This document shows positions 1 through 8,628 of a stretch of DNA of 23,256 bases, piece by piece; position 1 is the stretch's first letter, and the number at the start of each line of letters is the position of its first letter. The stretch is from an uncultured Sphingobium sp. (GTDB lineage: Bacteria; Pseudomonadota; Alphaproteobacteria; Sphingomonadales; Sphingomonadaceae). A model generated the notes under the pieces. The model saw only the letters and a list, made by a program, of their open reading frames with translations. It searched no databases and had not been told where the DNA came from. The translations under genes were made by a program, and so were the position numbers. The stretch is from NCBI GenBank assembly GCA_913773715.1, contig CAJYHD010000291.1, positions 1 through 23,256 of the forward strand, given 5' to 3'.

Positions 1-3000
1 TCTGGTCGAGCGTCAGCGCCAGCGTACCGTTGCCGGTGACCGCGAGCTGTTCGAACCCGCTGCGCGCGCCGATCCCGCTGCGGTCGCCCGACAGCGCGAC
101 GCGATAGGTGTCGACGCCCGCGCCGCCGTCCACGCCGCCGCCCACGCGGCTGCCTGCGCGCTCGACGAACGTGTCGTCGCCCGCGCCCAGCGCGACCGCG
201 CCGGTGATCGTACCGGCATTGTCGACCGTCTCGGCCGCGTCGCTGCCGGTGATCGTGACCGGGCCGGTGCTGCTCAGCGTGTCGCCCGCCGCGACGCTCA
301 GCGTGCCGCCGCTGACGCCGAGCGTCGTCGCCTGGAACGCGCCGACATAATCGACCGCGCCGTTGCCGATCTGGCTGAAGCGTTCGAAATTGACGAACTG
401 GCTGGCGCGCACCGTGCCGCCCGCGGTCGCGTCGATGATGAGGCTGTCGGTGCCGACCCCGCCGTCTACCGTGCCGGTCAGCGTCGCCGAGGCGCGGTGC
501 AGGAACGTGTCGTCGCCGTCACCCAGGAACACGTCGCCGGTGATCGTGCCGTAATTCTCGACGCGGTCGTCACCCGCGCCGGTCGCGATCGAGCCGGTGA
601 TCGTGCCGGTGTTGATGATGCGGTCGTTATAATCGACGCTCTCGATCGCGCCGGGGTTCGGGCCACCATAAGCGGTGAAGCCGTTCGTCCCGCTGATCGT
701 ACCCGCGTTGGTCAGATCGAGACGACCCCGCGCCACGATTGCGGTCGACAGCGTGCCGGTCGCCTCGATCGTGCCGGTCGCGGTGTTGGTGATGGTGATC
801 GGGTTGCCGGCATCGGCCGCCAGATTGAGCGCCGACGCCACGTTGTAATAGGTCTGGGTCCGCTCCTCGACCTGTCCGGTCGACGGATTGAATATCTGAT
901 AGGTGTAGGTCTCTTCGTTCCCGCCGGCATTGGCGCGGATCGTGCCGCTGTTGGTGACGGTGATCTGCCGCGTGCCGCCGACCGGCATGCCGTTCATGCC
1001 ATCGCCATAGGTTTCCAGATAGGCGGCGACGCCGCCGGTACCGGTCGCCTCGATCGTGCCGCGATTGTCGAGCGTGACCGACGCGATGCCACCGGCATTG
1101 TCGATCGTCGTCATCTCGAGCGCGTTGCCGCCGCTGGTGATCGTGCCACGGTTGACCAGCGACGCGACCAGCGGTTGCGCGGCAACGACATCGGTGCGGT
1201 TCTGTACCGATGCGTACACCTTGCCGTTGATCGCACCGTCATTGGCTGCCGTGACGGCGCTGCTCGAGACGAGCGACACGGCGAGATTGCCCCCGCCGAC
1301 ATTGATCGTCCCCGCGTTCGCGACATCGACCGCGTCGGCCTGGAAGATCGACACGGCATCCGTGCGCGGATCCTGGGTCGTCACGGTACCGGTGGCAGTG
1401 TTGACGAACCGCGCGACGCTGCCGCTGAAGCCGCCGTTCAACTGCCCCTGATTGGTGAATGACGCGAGGAGCGGCGCTGCCATGTCGCCGCTTTGCGTGA
1501 GGTTTTCCGTCGCCACCAGGCCGCCGATCGTCGCGGTGTTGACGACGCTGCCGGTGCCCGAAATGTTCAGGCCGGTCGTGACCGGTGCGGCCGCCGCAAC
1601 CGTGACCTGCGTGTCCGCGCCGAGAACGCGCACCCCTTCGAGTTCGAAATTGGTCGGCAGGGTGCCGCCGAGCGTCACCGTGCCGCTGGTGGTGCGCGCA
1701 TGGACATAGGTGTCGTTGCCCAGCCCGCCGTCGATCGTGCCGCTGACACCGGTCACGTCGTCGTAGGCGACCAGCGTATCGTCACCATCGCCGAACAACA
1801 GGTCGCCCGCGATCGTGCCGCCAGGCGCGATATAGGTCGCCGACGAGAACGATCGACCGAACGATGAAAAGCCGAGATCGACATTGCCGATGATCGTGCC
1901 GGAATTCAGCAGCGATCCGCCGCTGATGCGGATGGCGGCGTCTTTGCCCGAAATCGTCGCGCCCGCAGCGTTGATGATCCTGGCGGAACCATAATTGTCG
2001 GTGGTGATCGCGATGTCGTCGGTGCTGGCGATCACGCCATTGTTATCGATGTCGAGACCATAACCGGCGCTGACCGCTGGCCCGCCAACCCGGATGGTGC
2101 CACTATTGGTGAGCGTGACGCCCCCGAACCAGTTGTAGACCCCCCGGCTCGCTGCGCCGTCTGCGACCTGGGAAATGGTGCCGCTATTGGTCACGATTGC
2201 GGCATTGATACCCGTCGCACCGTCGAGCGCGATCGCGCCGTCGTTAATCACCGTACCGCCATCGATCGCATAGGGCTGGCTGTAGAGAGTGCCTGACCGG
2301 TCGCGTACGGTGATGGTGCCAGCGTTGGTGAAGGTGGTGCCGGAGCCTAGCGATACCGCGCTATAGGGCGCATTCGAGGACATCCGGTCCAGCGTCAGCG
2401 CGCCGCGGTTGACGATCGTCAGGTTCGTATCGGGCAGCGACGCCGTGTCATAAGGCGTACGCACGAGCTGGGATACGCCGATCGCGGCACTCGTCGTTGC
2501 CGAGATAGTGCCGCTTACGTCGACGGTGCCGGTGCCCGCGAACACGATAGGGGTGGTCGCGTCGGTGACGGTCAGCGCGGCATTGTCGTAGAGGTCGTAT
2601 CGAACCGACGAGAAGCCGGATGCCACCGCGCCTGCAGTCGCGGCGGTCCGCACACGATAGACCAGCGTGGCGTCGGTCGCGCTGACCGTACCGTTGATCC
2701 CGGCGAACGGACCCGGACCGTCGTTGGCGAACTCCGTGACGAGATACGTCCCGCTGCCGAGCGTCAGATTGCCGTTCAGCACACCCCCGGACAGCGCGAA
2801 ATAGCGATTGTTCGTGCTATATGCCTCGACGCCGTCGAGACGGACGTTGCCGTTGATGGTTCCGGCATTCAGCACCAGCGCATCGCGCGTTCCTAAGAAC
2901 GGCTGCGACGTGGTTGCGATGTTGCCCGAGATCACACCGCCCGCGCGATTTTCGATCGCACCGCTCGATCTCAATATGACCGCGGCATCAGTCCCGGCAA

Positions 3001-4594
3001 TGATGCCGGTGTTGACCAGCCGCCCCGACAGCACCACGCCCGCGGTCGCTCCGGTGATCGTGCCGCTGTTAAGCGAGTTCGCACCGTACAGATTATCGAG
3101 GCGCGCACCGATCCCGGCGGTCGAGGTGATCGTGGCATTATTGGTGAACGTGGTACCGGAGAAGCTGACGGCGGTCCCTGCCGCCGTGATCGACCCTTTG
3201 TTATCGAGCGTGCCACTGGACTGCGATACGCCATTGACGGCCGAAGTGATGATGCCGTTGTTCGTGAAAGAGCGTGCTGAATTCAACGTCACTGCATAGT
3301 CGGCGCTGTTCCCACCGGTCGCCGCGATGCTGCGCGCGTTGACGAAGGCAATCGACCCGTCGCGATCGAAGGTGTCCGATACGATCGACGCGGTTCCGCT
3401 CAGCGAACCGTCGTTGATGACGGTTCCTCCGCCGCCGATCTGAAGAAGCCCGCCCAGCGCCCCGAACGTGCTGTCCAGCGTCACCGTTTTACCGGTTGTG
3501 GTCATCAGGCCAAGTCGCTCGAAGCCCGTCGGCAGCGTCACCGCTCCGATCGTCGCATCGTCGACAATCCTTGCGCTCAGCGTATCGACCCCCGCACCGC
3601 CGTCGATTGCGCCGGTGATGCCGGTCGTCAAACGTCCGCCGTCGAATCGTGCCTGGATCGTATCATTGCCGGAACCGAGCGTCAGGTTGCCGTCGATCGT
3701 ACCGGACAGCGTATCGACCGTGCTGTCCGGTCCGCTCGACGCCCGCGATACGACAGCCCCGGTGATCGTGCCGCTGTTGACCAGCGTCAGCGCACCGTCG
3801 ACGCTGATCGCGGTGCCCCCGGGGGCCGAAATCGTCCCGCTGTTGGTGACGAGCGTACGCGTGGAGGTGCCCGCGATGGCATATCCCGAGGCGGCGGAAA
3901 CCAGACCGGCATTGATTAGCTCGCCGAGATCGCCGCGAATCCCCGCGATAATGCCGCCCGCAAGGTTCGAGACGGTCAGCGAACCGTTCGAATAGACGTC
4001 AGCGACGATCGCGGGGCCGGCGGTGCCGGTCAGTGAACCGGCATTGGTCAGCGTGGCAGAAGGGACGCCGACGAAGTTACCGGGATTGAGGCCCAGTAAC
4101 AGCGCCTGCTGGCCCGTTACCGTCGCACCGGCCGCGACAACGATCGTTGTGCTGGAAGATGGATAGACCCATTGGTAGCTGCCCGGCGGGCAGTAAGGGT
4201 AGGGCACCGAGGCACCGGCATACGGATCGTCGGGGCAGCGTCCGTAGTACGACGACCCTGGCGTGACGAAAATACCAGCACCGCTACCACCGTCGACACG
4301 CCCCTCGATGGCGATCGTCGTACCGACGGCGCGGTTGACGATCGCACCGTCAGTGCCACCCCACCCCATCGCGCCGCCCTGCACGATCGCTCCGGCGACG
4401 ACAGTGGCGCGCGTACCCGGCGTCGAGATGACCAGCCCATTCCCATCCACACCAGTGCAGACGGTAGTGCCATTCGCCACGGTCGGGTCGGGCGAGCATT
4501 GCGCCTGCGCCGAGGAGGCGATGCCAATCGCCGCGATGCTCGAACCGAGCGCAAGCGACCACCGGCGCAACCGCACCGAACGCTGACCTGTCAT
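1..4594 (-). CDS. Giant autotransporter-like beta-helix passenger protein, 3' end off the window
   Basis: The frame is open for about 1,531 codons from ATG at 4594 to the left edge, preceded by GTGAGGATAC as a ribosome site. Residues 1-31 form a signal peptide: basic start, hydrophobic core, AQA at 29-31. The rest is a low-complexity repeat in which N-x-G-T-I or N-x-G-x-I recurs dozens of times at about 20-residue spacing, as expected for stacked beta-helix rungs of a type V passenger. Acidic turns of the G-x-G-(D/N)-D-T type lie near residues 305, 933, 1337, 1356 and 1469, usually followed by a GTIDGG-like stretch. Cysteines 33/46 and 120/135 may form two disulfides. A C-terminal beta-barrel is expected beyond the window but not seen. 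Likely exported to the cell surface; a role in adhesion or biofilm is only inference. It diverges from the polysaccharide cluster. Confidence 0.85.
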   Translation of the reverse strand, partial: MTGQRSVRLRRWSLALGSSIAAIGIASSAQAQCSPDPTVANGTTVCTGVDGNGLVISTPGTRATVVAGAIVQGGAMGWGGTDGAIVNRAVGTTIAIEGRVDGGSGAGIFVTPGSSYYGRCPDDPYAGASVPYPYCPPGSYQWVYPSSSTTIVVAAGATVTGQQALLLGLNPGNFVGVPSATLTNAGSLTGTAGPAIVADVYSNGSLTVSNLAGGIIAGIRGDLGELINAGLVSAASGYAIAGTSTRTLVTNSGTISAPGGTAISVDGALTLVNSGTITGAVVSRASSGPDSTVDTLSGTIDGNLTLGSGNDTIQARFDGGRLTTGITGAIDGGAGVDTLSARIVDDATIGAVTLPTGFERLGLMTTTGKTVTLDSTFGALGGLLQIGGGGTVINDGSLSGTASIVSDTFDRDGSIAFVNARSIAATGGNSADYAVTLNSARSFTNNGIITSAVNGVSQSSGTLDNKGSITAAGTAVSFSGTTFTNNATITSTAGIGARLDNLYGANSLNSGTITGATAGVVLSGRLVNTGIIAGTDAAVILRSSGAIENRAGGVISGNIATTSQPFLGTRDALVLNAGTINGNVRLDGVEAYSTNNRYFALSGGVLNGNLTLGSGTYLVTEFANDGPGPFAGINGTVSATDATLVYRVRTAATAGAVASGFSSVRYDLYDNAALTVTDATTPIVFAGTGTVDVSGTISATTSAAIGVSQLVRTPYDTASLPDTNLTIVNRGALTLDRMSSNAPYSAVSLGSGTTFTNAGTITVRDRSGTLYSQPYAIDGGTVINDGAIALDGATGINAAIVTNSGTISQVADGAASRGVYNWFGGVTLTNSGTIRVGGPAVSAGYGLDIDNNGVIASTDDIAITTDNYGSARIINAAGATISGKDAAIRISGGSLLNSGTIIGNVDLGFSSFGRSFSSATYIAPGGTIAGDLLFGDGDDTLVAYDDVTGVSGTIDGGLGNDTYVHARTTSGTVTLGGTLPTNFELEGVRVLGADTQVTVAAAAPVTTGLNISGTGSVVNTATIGGLVATENLTQSGDMAAPLLASFTNQGQLNGGFSGSVARFVNTATGTVTTQDPRTDAVSIFQADAVDVANAGTINVGGGNLAVSLVSSSAVTAANDGAINGKVYASVQNRTDVVAAQPLVASLVNRGTITSGGNALEMTTIDNAGGIASVTLDNRGTIEATGTGGVAAYLETYGDGMNGMPVGGTRQITVTNSGTIRANAGGNEETYTYQIFNPSTGQVEERTQTYYNVASALNLAADAGNPITITNTATGTIEATGTLSTAIVARGRLDLTNAGTISGTNGFTAYGGPNPGAIESVDYNDRIINTGTITGSIATGAGDDRVENYGTITGDVFLGDGDDTFLHRASATLTGTVDGGVGTDSLIIDATAGGTVRASQFVNFERFSQIGNGAVDYVGAFQATTLGVSGGTLSVAAGDTLSSTGPVTITGSDAAETVDNAGTITGAVALGAGDDTFVERAGSRVGGGVDGGAGVDTYRVALSGDRSGIGARSGFEQLAVTGNGTLALTLDQ

Positions 4595-4852
4595 GTATCC
4601 TCACCCCTGTGCGGCGCCCCGTGCCGCAAAAGTCACTTATGTGAAGGCGGACGAAGCGTCCAGTGTAGGTTCTGCCGGATCGTTACGAACCGGGTCAGGC
4701 CGCAGCTCACTTTCGGCCCGAGGTCGATCAAATCCTGGACGCGAGCAGCCTCGTCCCCGGAACACAAGAAGGCTTCGCGCCCGAGCCAATTTCGACTAGG
4801 GGCCTTCGCAATCGAAAGGATTGGCGTTCCGGGGAGCGTCCAACCGGCAGTG

Positions 4853-6175
4853 ATGGGTACCTCGTTCCTCAATGGCGTCGTCATGCTTCTGACTAGGGTA
4901 AAGGCAGCATCGCCGACACGGGTGCTGATCCTCGAAAGTATGCGGATTCAGCTTCTGCTGGGGCTGTGTTTTGCTGCCGTGTTACCGCTACTTTTGGTGG
5001 GTTTGCGCAATTTGGACGCCGATCCCATCGCGTGGCATGGTATCCAGAATAGTTCCGTCGCGGCGGTGATCGCCGTCGTGCTGGCTGTCATCATGTTCCG
5101 GCGGGTTACGTCATTTCCTGGCATCCGCGCGTTTCGTTTCGTTCTACCCACTTATGCCGGCGTCTATGGTGTCATCCTTACCATGATCCTGGCGCTTAGA
5201 TTCGACTATAATCGTCCGCTTCTGGCGCTGTCGTTCATCATGGCGCTCACCGTGGCGTTCGGGTCGCATTTCTATGTGCTGCGGCGCGGCTTGCGTCGCT
5301 TCTACATCGTCCCGTTCGGTCGGTATGAAATGGCGTTCCGCTCTCCCAACGCGGAATGGGTAGTAATGACCGAGCCCAAGATTCCCGATGATCCCGACGC
5401 GATCATTGTTGCGGACTTTCGTTTCGATCATGAGAAAGCCTGGGAGCAGATGCTCGCCCATGCGGCGGTCGCGGGCCATCCTGTCTATCATATCAAGCAA
5501 TTACGGGAGTCGCTGACCGGGCAGGTGTCGATCGAGCACATATCGGAGAACAGCTTCGGCTCGATGTTGCCCAATCTGGCATATCGTAAGGTCAAGCGGT
5601 TTGTGGATCTGGCATCCGCTCTCCTGTTGCTACCGCTCCTGACGCCGCTGTTCCTGGTGGTGGCATGGGCCATCAAAATGGATTCTCCCGGCCCTGCACT
5701 CTTCCGGCAGCAGCGCATGGGATATCGTGGTCATCCGTTCAGCATCTACAAATTCCGTACGATGCGGGTTCAGAGCAATCATGTTCCCGATGCGCGTGGT
5801 GCGGCGATGACGGGGGCCGACGATCCACGGATCACCCGGCTCGGTCGCTTCCTCCGCCGCAGTCGAATCGATGAACTGCCGCAGATTTTAAATATTATCG
5901 CCGGTGATATGAGCTGGATTGGCCCGCGTCCGGAAGCGCTGGCGCTGTCCGACTGGTACGAGCGCGAAATCCCATTCTACTTTTACCGGCACATCGTACG
6001 TCCCGGGATTACTGGATGGGCCCAGGTAAACCAGGGGCATGTCAGCGACATCAATGCCGTCTCGACGAAGCTGAGCTACGATTTCTACTACATCCAGAAT
6101 TTTTCCGCCTGGATCGATGTGCTCATCGCGCTGCGAACGATCAATACGATGTTGAATGGCTTTGGAGCGCGCTGA
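4853..6175 (+). CDS. Polyprenyl-phosphate sugar-1-phosphate transferase (WcaJ-like, initiating)
   Basis: Membrane enzyme that starts each repeat unit by moving a sugar-1-phosphate from a nucleotide sugar onto undecaprenyl phosphate. From the chosen ATG it is 440 residues. Four hydrophobic segments lie near 33-50, 68-82, 97-116 and 123-141, then a soluble linker, then the bacterial sugar transferase domain from about 247: a hydrophobic membrane-anchoring helix (250-274), SPGPALFRQQR (278-288), KFRTM (300-304), DELPQ (340-344) and GPRPE (357-361). The family signature is complete, so activity is likely; the sugar (glucose, galactose or an N-acetylhexosamine) cannot be read from sequence. The start is uncertain: the frame is open far upstream, and ATGs at 4853, 4883 and 4940 all lack a clear Shine-Dalgarno. 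The last would shorten the N-terminus by 29 residues without losing a membrane segment. It is the first gene of the + strand block and faces away from the autotransporter-like gene. Confidence 0.9.
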   Translation: MGTSFLNGVVMLLTRVKAASPTRVLILESMRIQLLLGLCFAAVLPLLLVGLRNLDADPIAWHGIQNSSVAAVIAVVLAVIMFRRVTSFPGIRAFRFVLPTYAGVYGVILTMILALRFDYNRPLLALSFIMALTVAFGSHFYVLRRGLRRFYIVPFGRYEMAFRSPNAEWVVMTEPKIPDDPDAIIVADFRFDHEKAWEQMLAHAAVAGHPVYHIKQLRESLTGQVSIEHISENSFGSMLPNLAYRKVKRFVDLASALLLLPLLTPLFLVVAWAIKMDSPGPALFRQQRMGYRGHPFSIYKFRTMRVQSNHVPDARGAAMTGADDPRITRLGRFLRRSRIDELPQILNIIAGDMSWIGPRPEALALSDWYEREIPFYFYRHIVRPGITGWAQVNQGHVSDINAVSTKLSYDFYYIQNFSAWIDVLIALRTINTMLNGFGAR

Positions 6176-6252
6176 CATCTCATCGACGGGTGGTGGATCG
6201 CCCCTCTTCTCAAACACACACTGCCCTGTCGAACGGATCGCTCGGGGGGACG

Positions 6253-6258
6253 AAGGAG
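6253..6258 (+). promoter_or_regulatory. Ribosome binding site deciding the start of the 6-dehydrogenase
   Basis: AAGGAG lies 2 nt before ATG 6261 and 5 nt before ATG 6264. The spacing favours 6264 as the initiation codon. Confidence 0.6.
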
Positions 6259-6263
6259 CAATG

Positions 6264-7544
6264 ATGGAACAGCGAATGCCGACGGTGGTAGTGGTCGGTC
6301 TGGGCTATGTCGGTCTTCCGCTAGCGGTGGCGTTGGCGAAGCGCTTCCCCACCTGGGGGCTCGACATCGATACCGGTCGCATCGCGGAACTGGAGCGTCA
6401 CCACGACCGCACGGGCGAAATAGATGAAGCCCGACTGGCTGCCTCGGAACTCCGCCTGACCGCCGATGCGACCCAGTGCCCGCCTGCCGATTTCTACATC
6501 GTGACGGTCCCTACCCCGGTCGATGCCGACAATCGTCCCGATCTGCGGCCTGTCATGAGCGCAACCCGCAGCGTGGCGGCGATGCTGGATACGGCGCGGC
6601 AGCCGATCGTCGTCTATGAAAGCACCGTCTATCCGGGCGTCACCGAAGATATCTGCGCACCGGAACTGGAGCGCCTGTCCGGTCTTGTCTGTGGTAAGGA
6701 TTTCTTCGTCGGATACTCGCCGGAGCGGATCAATCCGGGTGATCGTGAACATACGATCGACCGCATCACCAAGGTCGTGTCCGGCCAGGATGCCGAGACG
6801 CTCGACAAGGTGGCCGCGCTTTATGAAGCCGTCACCACCGGCGGGGTATTTCGCGCCGCATCGATCCGGACGGCAGAAGCGGCCAAGGTGATCGAGAATG
6901 CACAGCGTGACATCAATATCGCGTTCATGAACGAGATCGCTCAGATTTTCGCGCGCATGAACATTTCGGTCTGGGATGTCCTGGAAGCAGCCGGGACGAA
7001 ATGGAATTTCCTAAAGTTCCAGCCCGGTCTGGTGGGCGGCCACTGCATCGGCGTCGATCCTTATTACCTCAGCTTCCGTGCTGAGGAACTGGGCCATGAC
7101 CCCCGCGTGATCCTGTCTGGACGGACGACCAACGACGGCATGGCGTCGTGGACCGGGGACTCCATCCATGCCGCAGCCGGCGAAAAGGCCGGGAAGGCGC
7201 TGGTGCTGGGCCTCACCTTCAAGGAAGACGTACCCGATATCCGCAACTCCAAGGTAGCTGATCTGGTGGCGCGCTTAGTAGAGCATGGCCATGACGTGAC
7301 TGTGCATGACCCCCATGCCGATGCGGCGGAAACCGCGCACGAATATGGTTTGACACTCGACCGAGATGCCTTGGCCGAGCGCTACGACCTCGTGGTGCTG
7401 GCGGTGCCGCATCATCATTACCGCGACATGGGTTTGGAAAAGGTCGCGGCGCTTGTGAAGGATGGTGGAACGTTCGCCGATCTCAAGGACTGCTTCCGCG
7501 GGGCGGCCGTTCCTGCGCATGTTGCATCGCACTGGCGGCTGTAA
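6264..7544 (+). CDS. Nucleotide-sugar 6-dehydrogenase, TviB/WbpO/WbpA type
   Basis: Oxidises C6 of a UDP-sugar to a carboxylate with two NAD+, giving a UDP-uronic acid. It is 426 residues, normal for the family. Seen: NAD site GLGYVG (12-17), TVPTP (81-85), YSPERINPGD (151-160), ENAQRDINIA (211-220), and the catalytic cysteine C261 in GGHCIGVDPYY. The early DRTGEI element and the stretch around KWNFLKF resemble enzymes of the Vi-antigen TviB and WbpO type, which act on UDP-GlcNAc or UDP-GalNAc, more than plain UDP-glucose dehydrogenases. The product is therefore more likely UDP-GlcNAcA/GalNAcA, but UDP-GlcA is not excluded. It starts 88 bp after the initiating transferase and is followed 13 bp later by an epimerase that probably works on its product. 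Confidence 0.93.
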   Translation: MEQRMPTVVVVGLGYVGLPLAVALAKRFPTWGLDIDTGRIAELERHHDRTGEIDEARLAASELRLTADATQCPPADFYIVTVPTPVDADNRPDLRPVMSATRSVAAMLDTARQPIVVYESTVYPGVTEDICAPELERLSGLVCGKDFFVGYSPERINPGDREHTIDRITKVVSGQDAETLDKVAALYEAVTTGGVFRAASIRTAEAAKVIENAQRDINIAFMNEIAQIFARMNISVWDVLEAAGTKWNFLKFQPGLVGGHCIGVDPYYLSFRAEELGHDPRVILSGRTTNDGMASWTGDSIHAAAGEKAGKALVLGLTFKEDVPDIRNSKVADLVARLVEHGHDVTVHDPHADAAETAHEYGLTLDRDALAERYDLVVLAVPHHHYRDMGLEKVAALVKDGGTFADLKDCFRGAAVPAHVASHWRL

Positions 7545-7557
7545 GGAGACGTATTCC

Positions 7558-8553
7558 ATGAAGGTACTTGTAACCGGCGTCGCCGGCTTCATCGGCTCGA
7601 CATTGGCGCATCGCCTGCTTGATCGCGGTGACAGCGTCGTCGGCATCGACAACATAAACGATTATTATTCCGTTCAGCTCAAGCAAGATCGTCTGGCCAG
7701 GCTCACCGCCCGCGACGGTTTTGCATTCGAGAAGGTCGATTTCGCCGATCACGTCGCGCTCGATGCCGCGCTTGCGGGACATGACTTCGACCGGATTGTC
7801 CACCTCGGGGCACAGGCCGGGGTGCGCTATTCGATCGAACAGCCGCGCGCCTACATCCAGGCAAATCTTGTCGGCCACCTCAATCTCATGGAGGTGGCAC
7901 GGCATCGCCGCAGCGAGCATCTCGTCTATGCGTCGTCCTCATCGGTCTATGGCGGCAACACCAAGCTGCCCTTCTCCGTCGATGACAGGGTCGACCATCC
8001 GATCTCGCTCTATGCCGCCACCAAGAAGGCGGATGAATTGATGAGTGAGACCTACGCTCACCTGTACCGCCTGCCGCAGACCGGTCTGCGCTTCTTCACG
8101 GTTTATGGTCCGTGGGGACGTCCCGACATGGCGATGTGGATCTTCACCAAGGCGATCCTTGAGGGGCGCCCGATCGATGTCTACAATTTCGGCAAGATGC
8201 AGCGTGACTTCACCTACGTCGACGACATCGTGTCGGGCGTGGTCGCATGTCTCGACCATCCCCCGGCCGACAACGGTGCCCCCAAGGCGGGCGGCAGCGT
8301 CGGGCCCCATGCGATCTACAACATCGGCAATCATCGCTCCGAAGAACTCGGGCATATGATCGACCTGATCGAGGAAGCCTGCGGACGCAAGGCGATCCGC
8401 AATCTGATGCCGATGCAGGACGGTGACGTGCCCGCTACTTTTGCCGACATCGAGGCGATCCAGCGTGATCTCGGATTCCAGCCAACCACGGCGATCGCGG
8501 ACGGCGTGCCGCGCTTCGTCAAGTGGTATCGCGACTATCACCAGCTCGGCTGA
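7558..8553 (+). CDS. UDP-uronate 4-epimerase (UDP-glucuronate 4-epimerase family SDR)
   Basis: Extended short-chain dehydrogenase/reductase that inverts C4 of a UDP-uronic acid (UDP-GlcA to UDP-GalA in characterised relatives). 331 residues. Seen: NAD motif GVAGFIG (7-13), DNINDYY (31-37) typical of UDP-glucuronate epimerases, the AQAGVRYSI element (85-93), serines in YASSSSVYG, the Y152-x3-K156 pair, and KMQRDFTYVDDIV. The start is set by GGAGA at 7545-7549, 8 nt upstream. The site directly follows the dehydrogenase stop, so the two are co-translated. Because the partner dehydrogenase looks like a hexosaminuronate enzyme, the real substrate could be UDP-GlcNAcA. Last gene of the + block; it converges on the 2-epimerase gene with a 75-bp gap. 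Confidence 0.9.
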   Translation: MKVLVTGVAGFIGSTLAHRLLDRGDSVVGIDNINDYYSVQLKQDRLARLTARDGFAFEKVDFADHVALDAALAGHDFDRIVHLGAQAGVRYSIEQPRAYIQANLVGHLNLMEVARHRRSEHLVYASSSSVYGGNTKLPFSVDDRVDHPISLYAATKKADELMSETYAHLYRLPQTGLRFFTVYGPWGRPDMAMWIFTKAILEGRPIDVYNFGKMQRDFTYVDDIVSGVVACLDHPPADNGAPKAGGSVGPHAIYNIGNHRSEELGHMIDLIEEACGRKAIRNLMPMQDGDVPATFADIEAIQRDLGFQPTTAIADGVPRFVKWYRDYHQLG

Positions 8554-8628
8554 TGCCAGCGGGAGGGGGAGGGCACGACAGGTAATTACCGGTCGCGCGC
8601 TTCCCTTCCGATCGTGGTGTGTGTGACG

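Noticed and set aside
497..1462. 321-codon open frame on the + strand
   Set aside because: It lies opposite the giant repeat gene, is extremely rich in Arg, Asp and Val, and has no domain. It is the complement of the repetitive codons of the real gene.
4172..4852. Extension of the initiating transferase upstream over the start of the autotransporter-like gene
   Set aside because: The added residues are Arg/Thr-rich and unlike any transferase; the signal peptide and ribosome site of the opposite gene occupy the region.
8554..8628. Rho-independent terminator between the converging uronate epimerase and 2-epimerase genes
   Set aside because: G-rich and C/T-rich patches could pair only imperfectly and no T-run follows.
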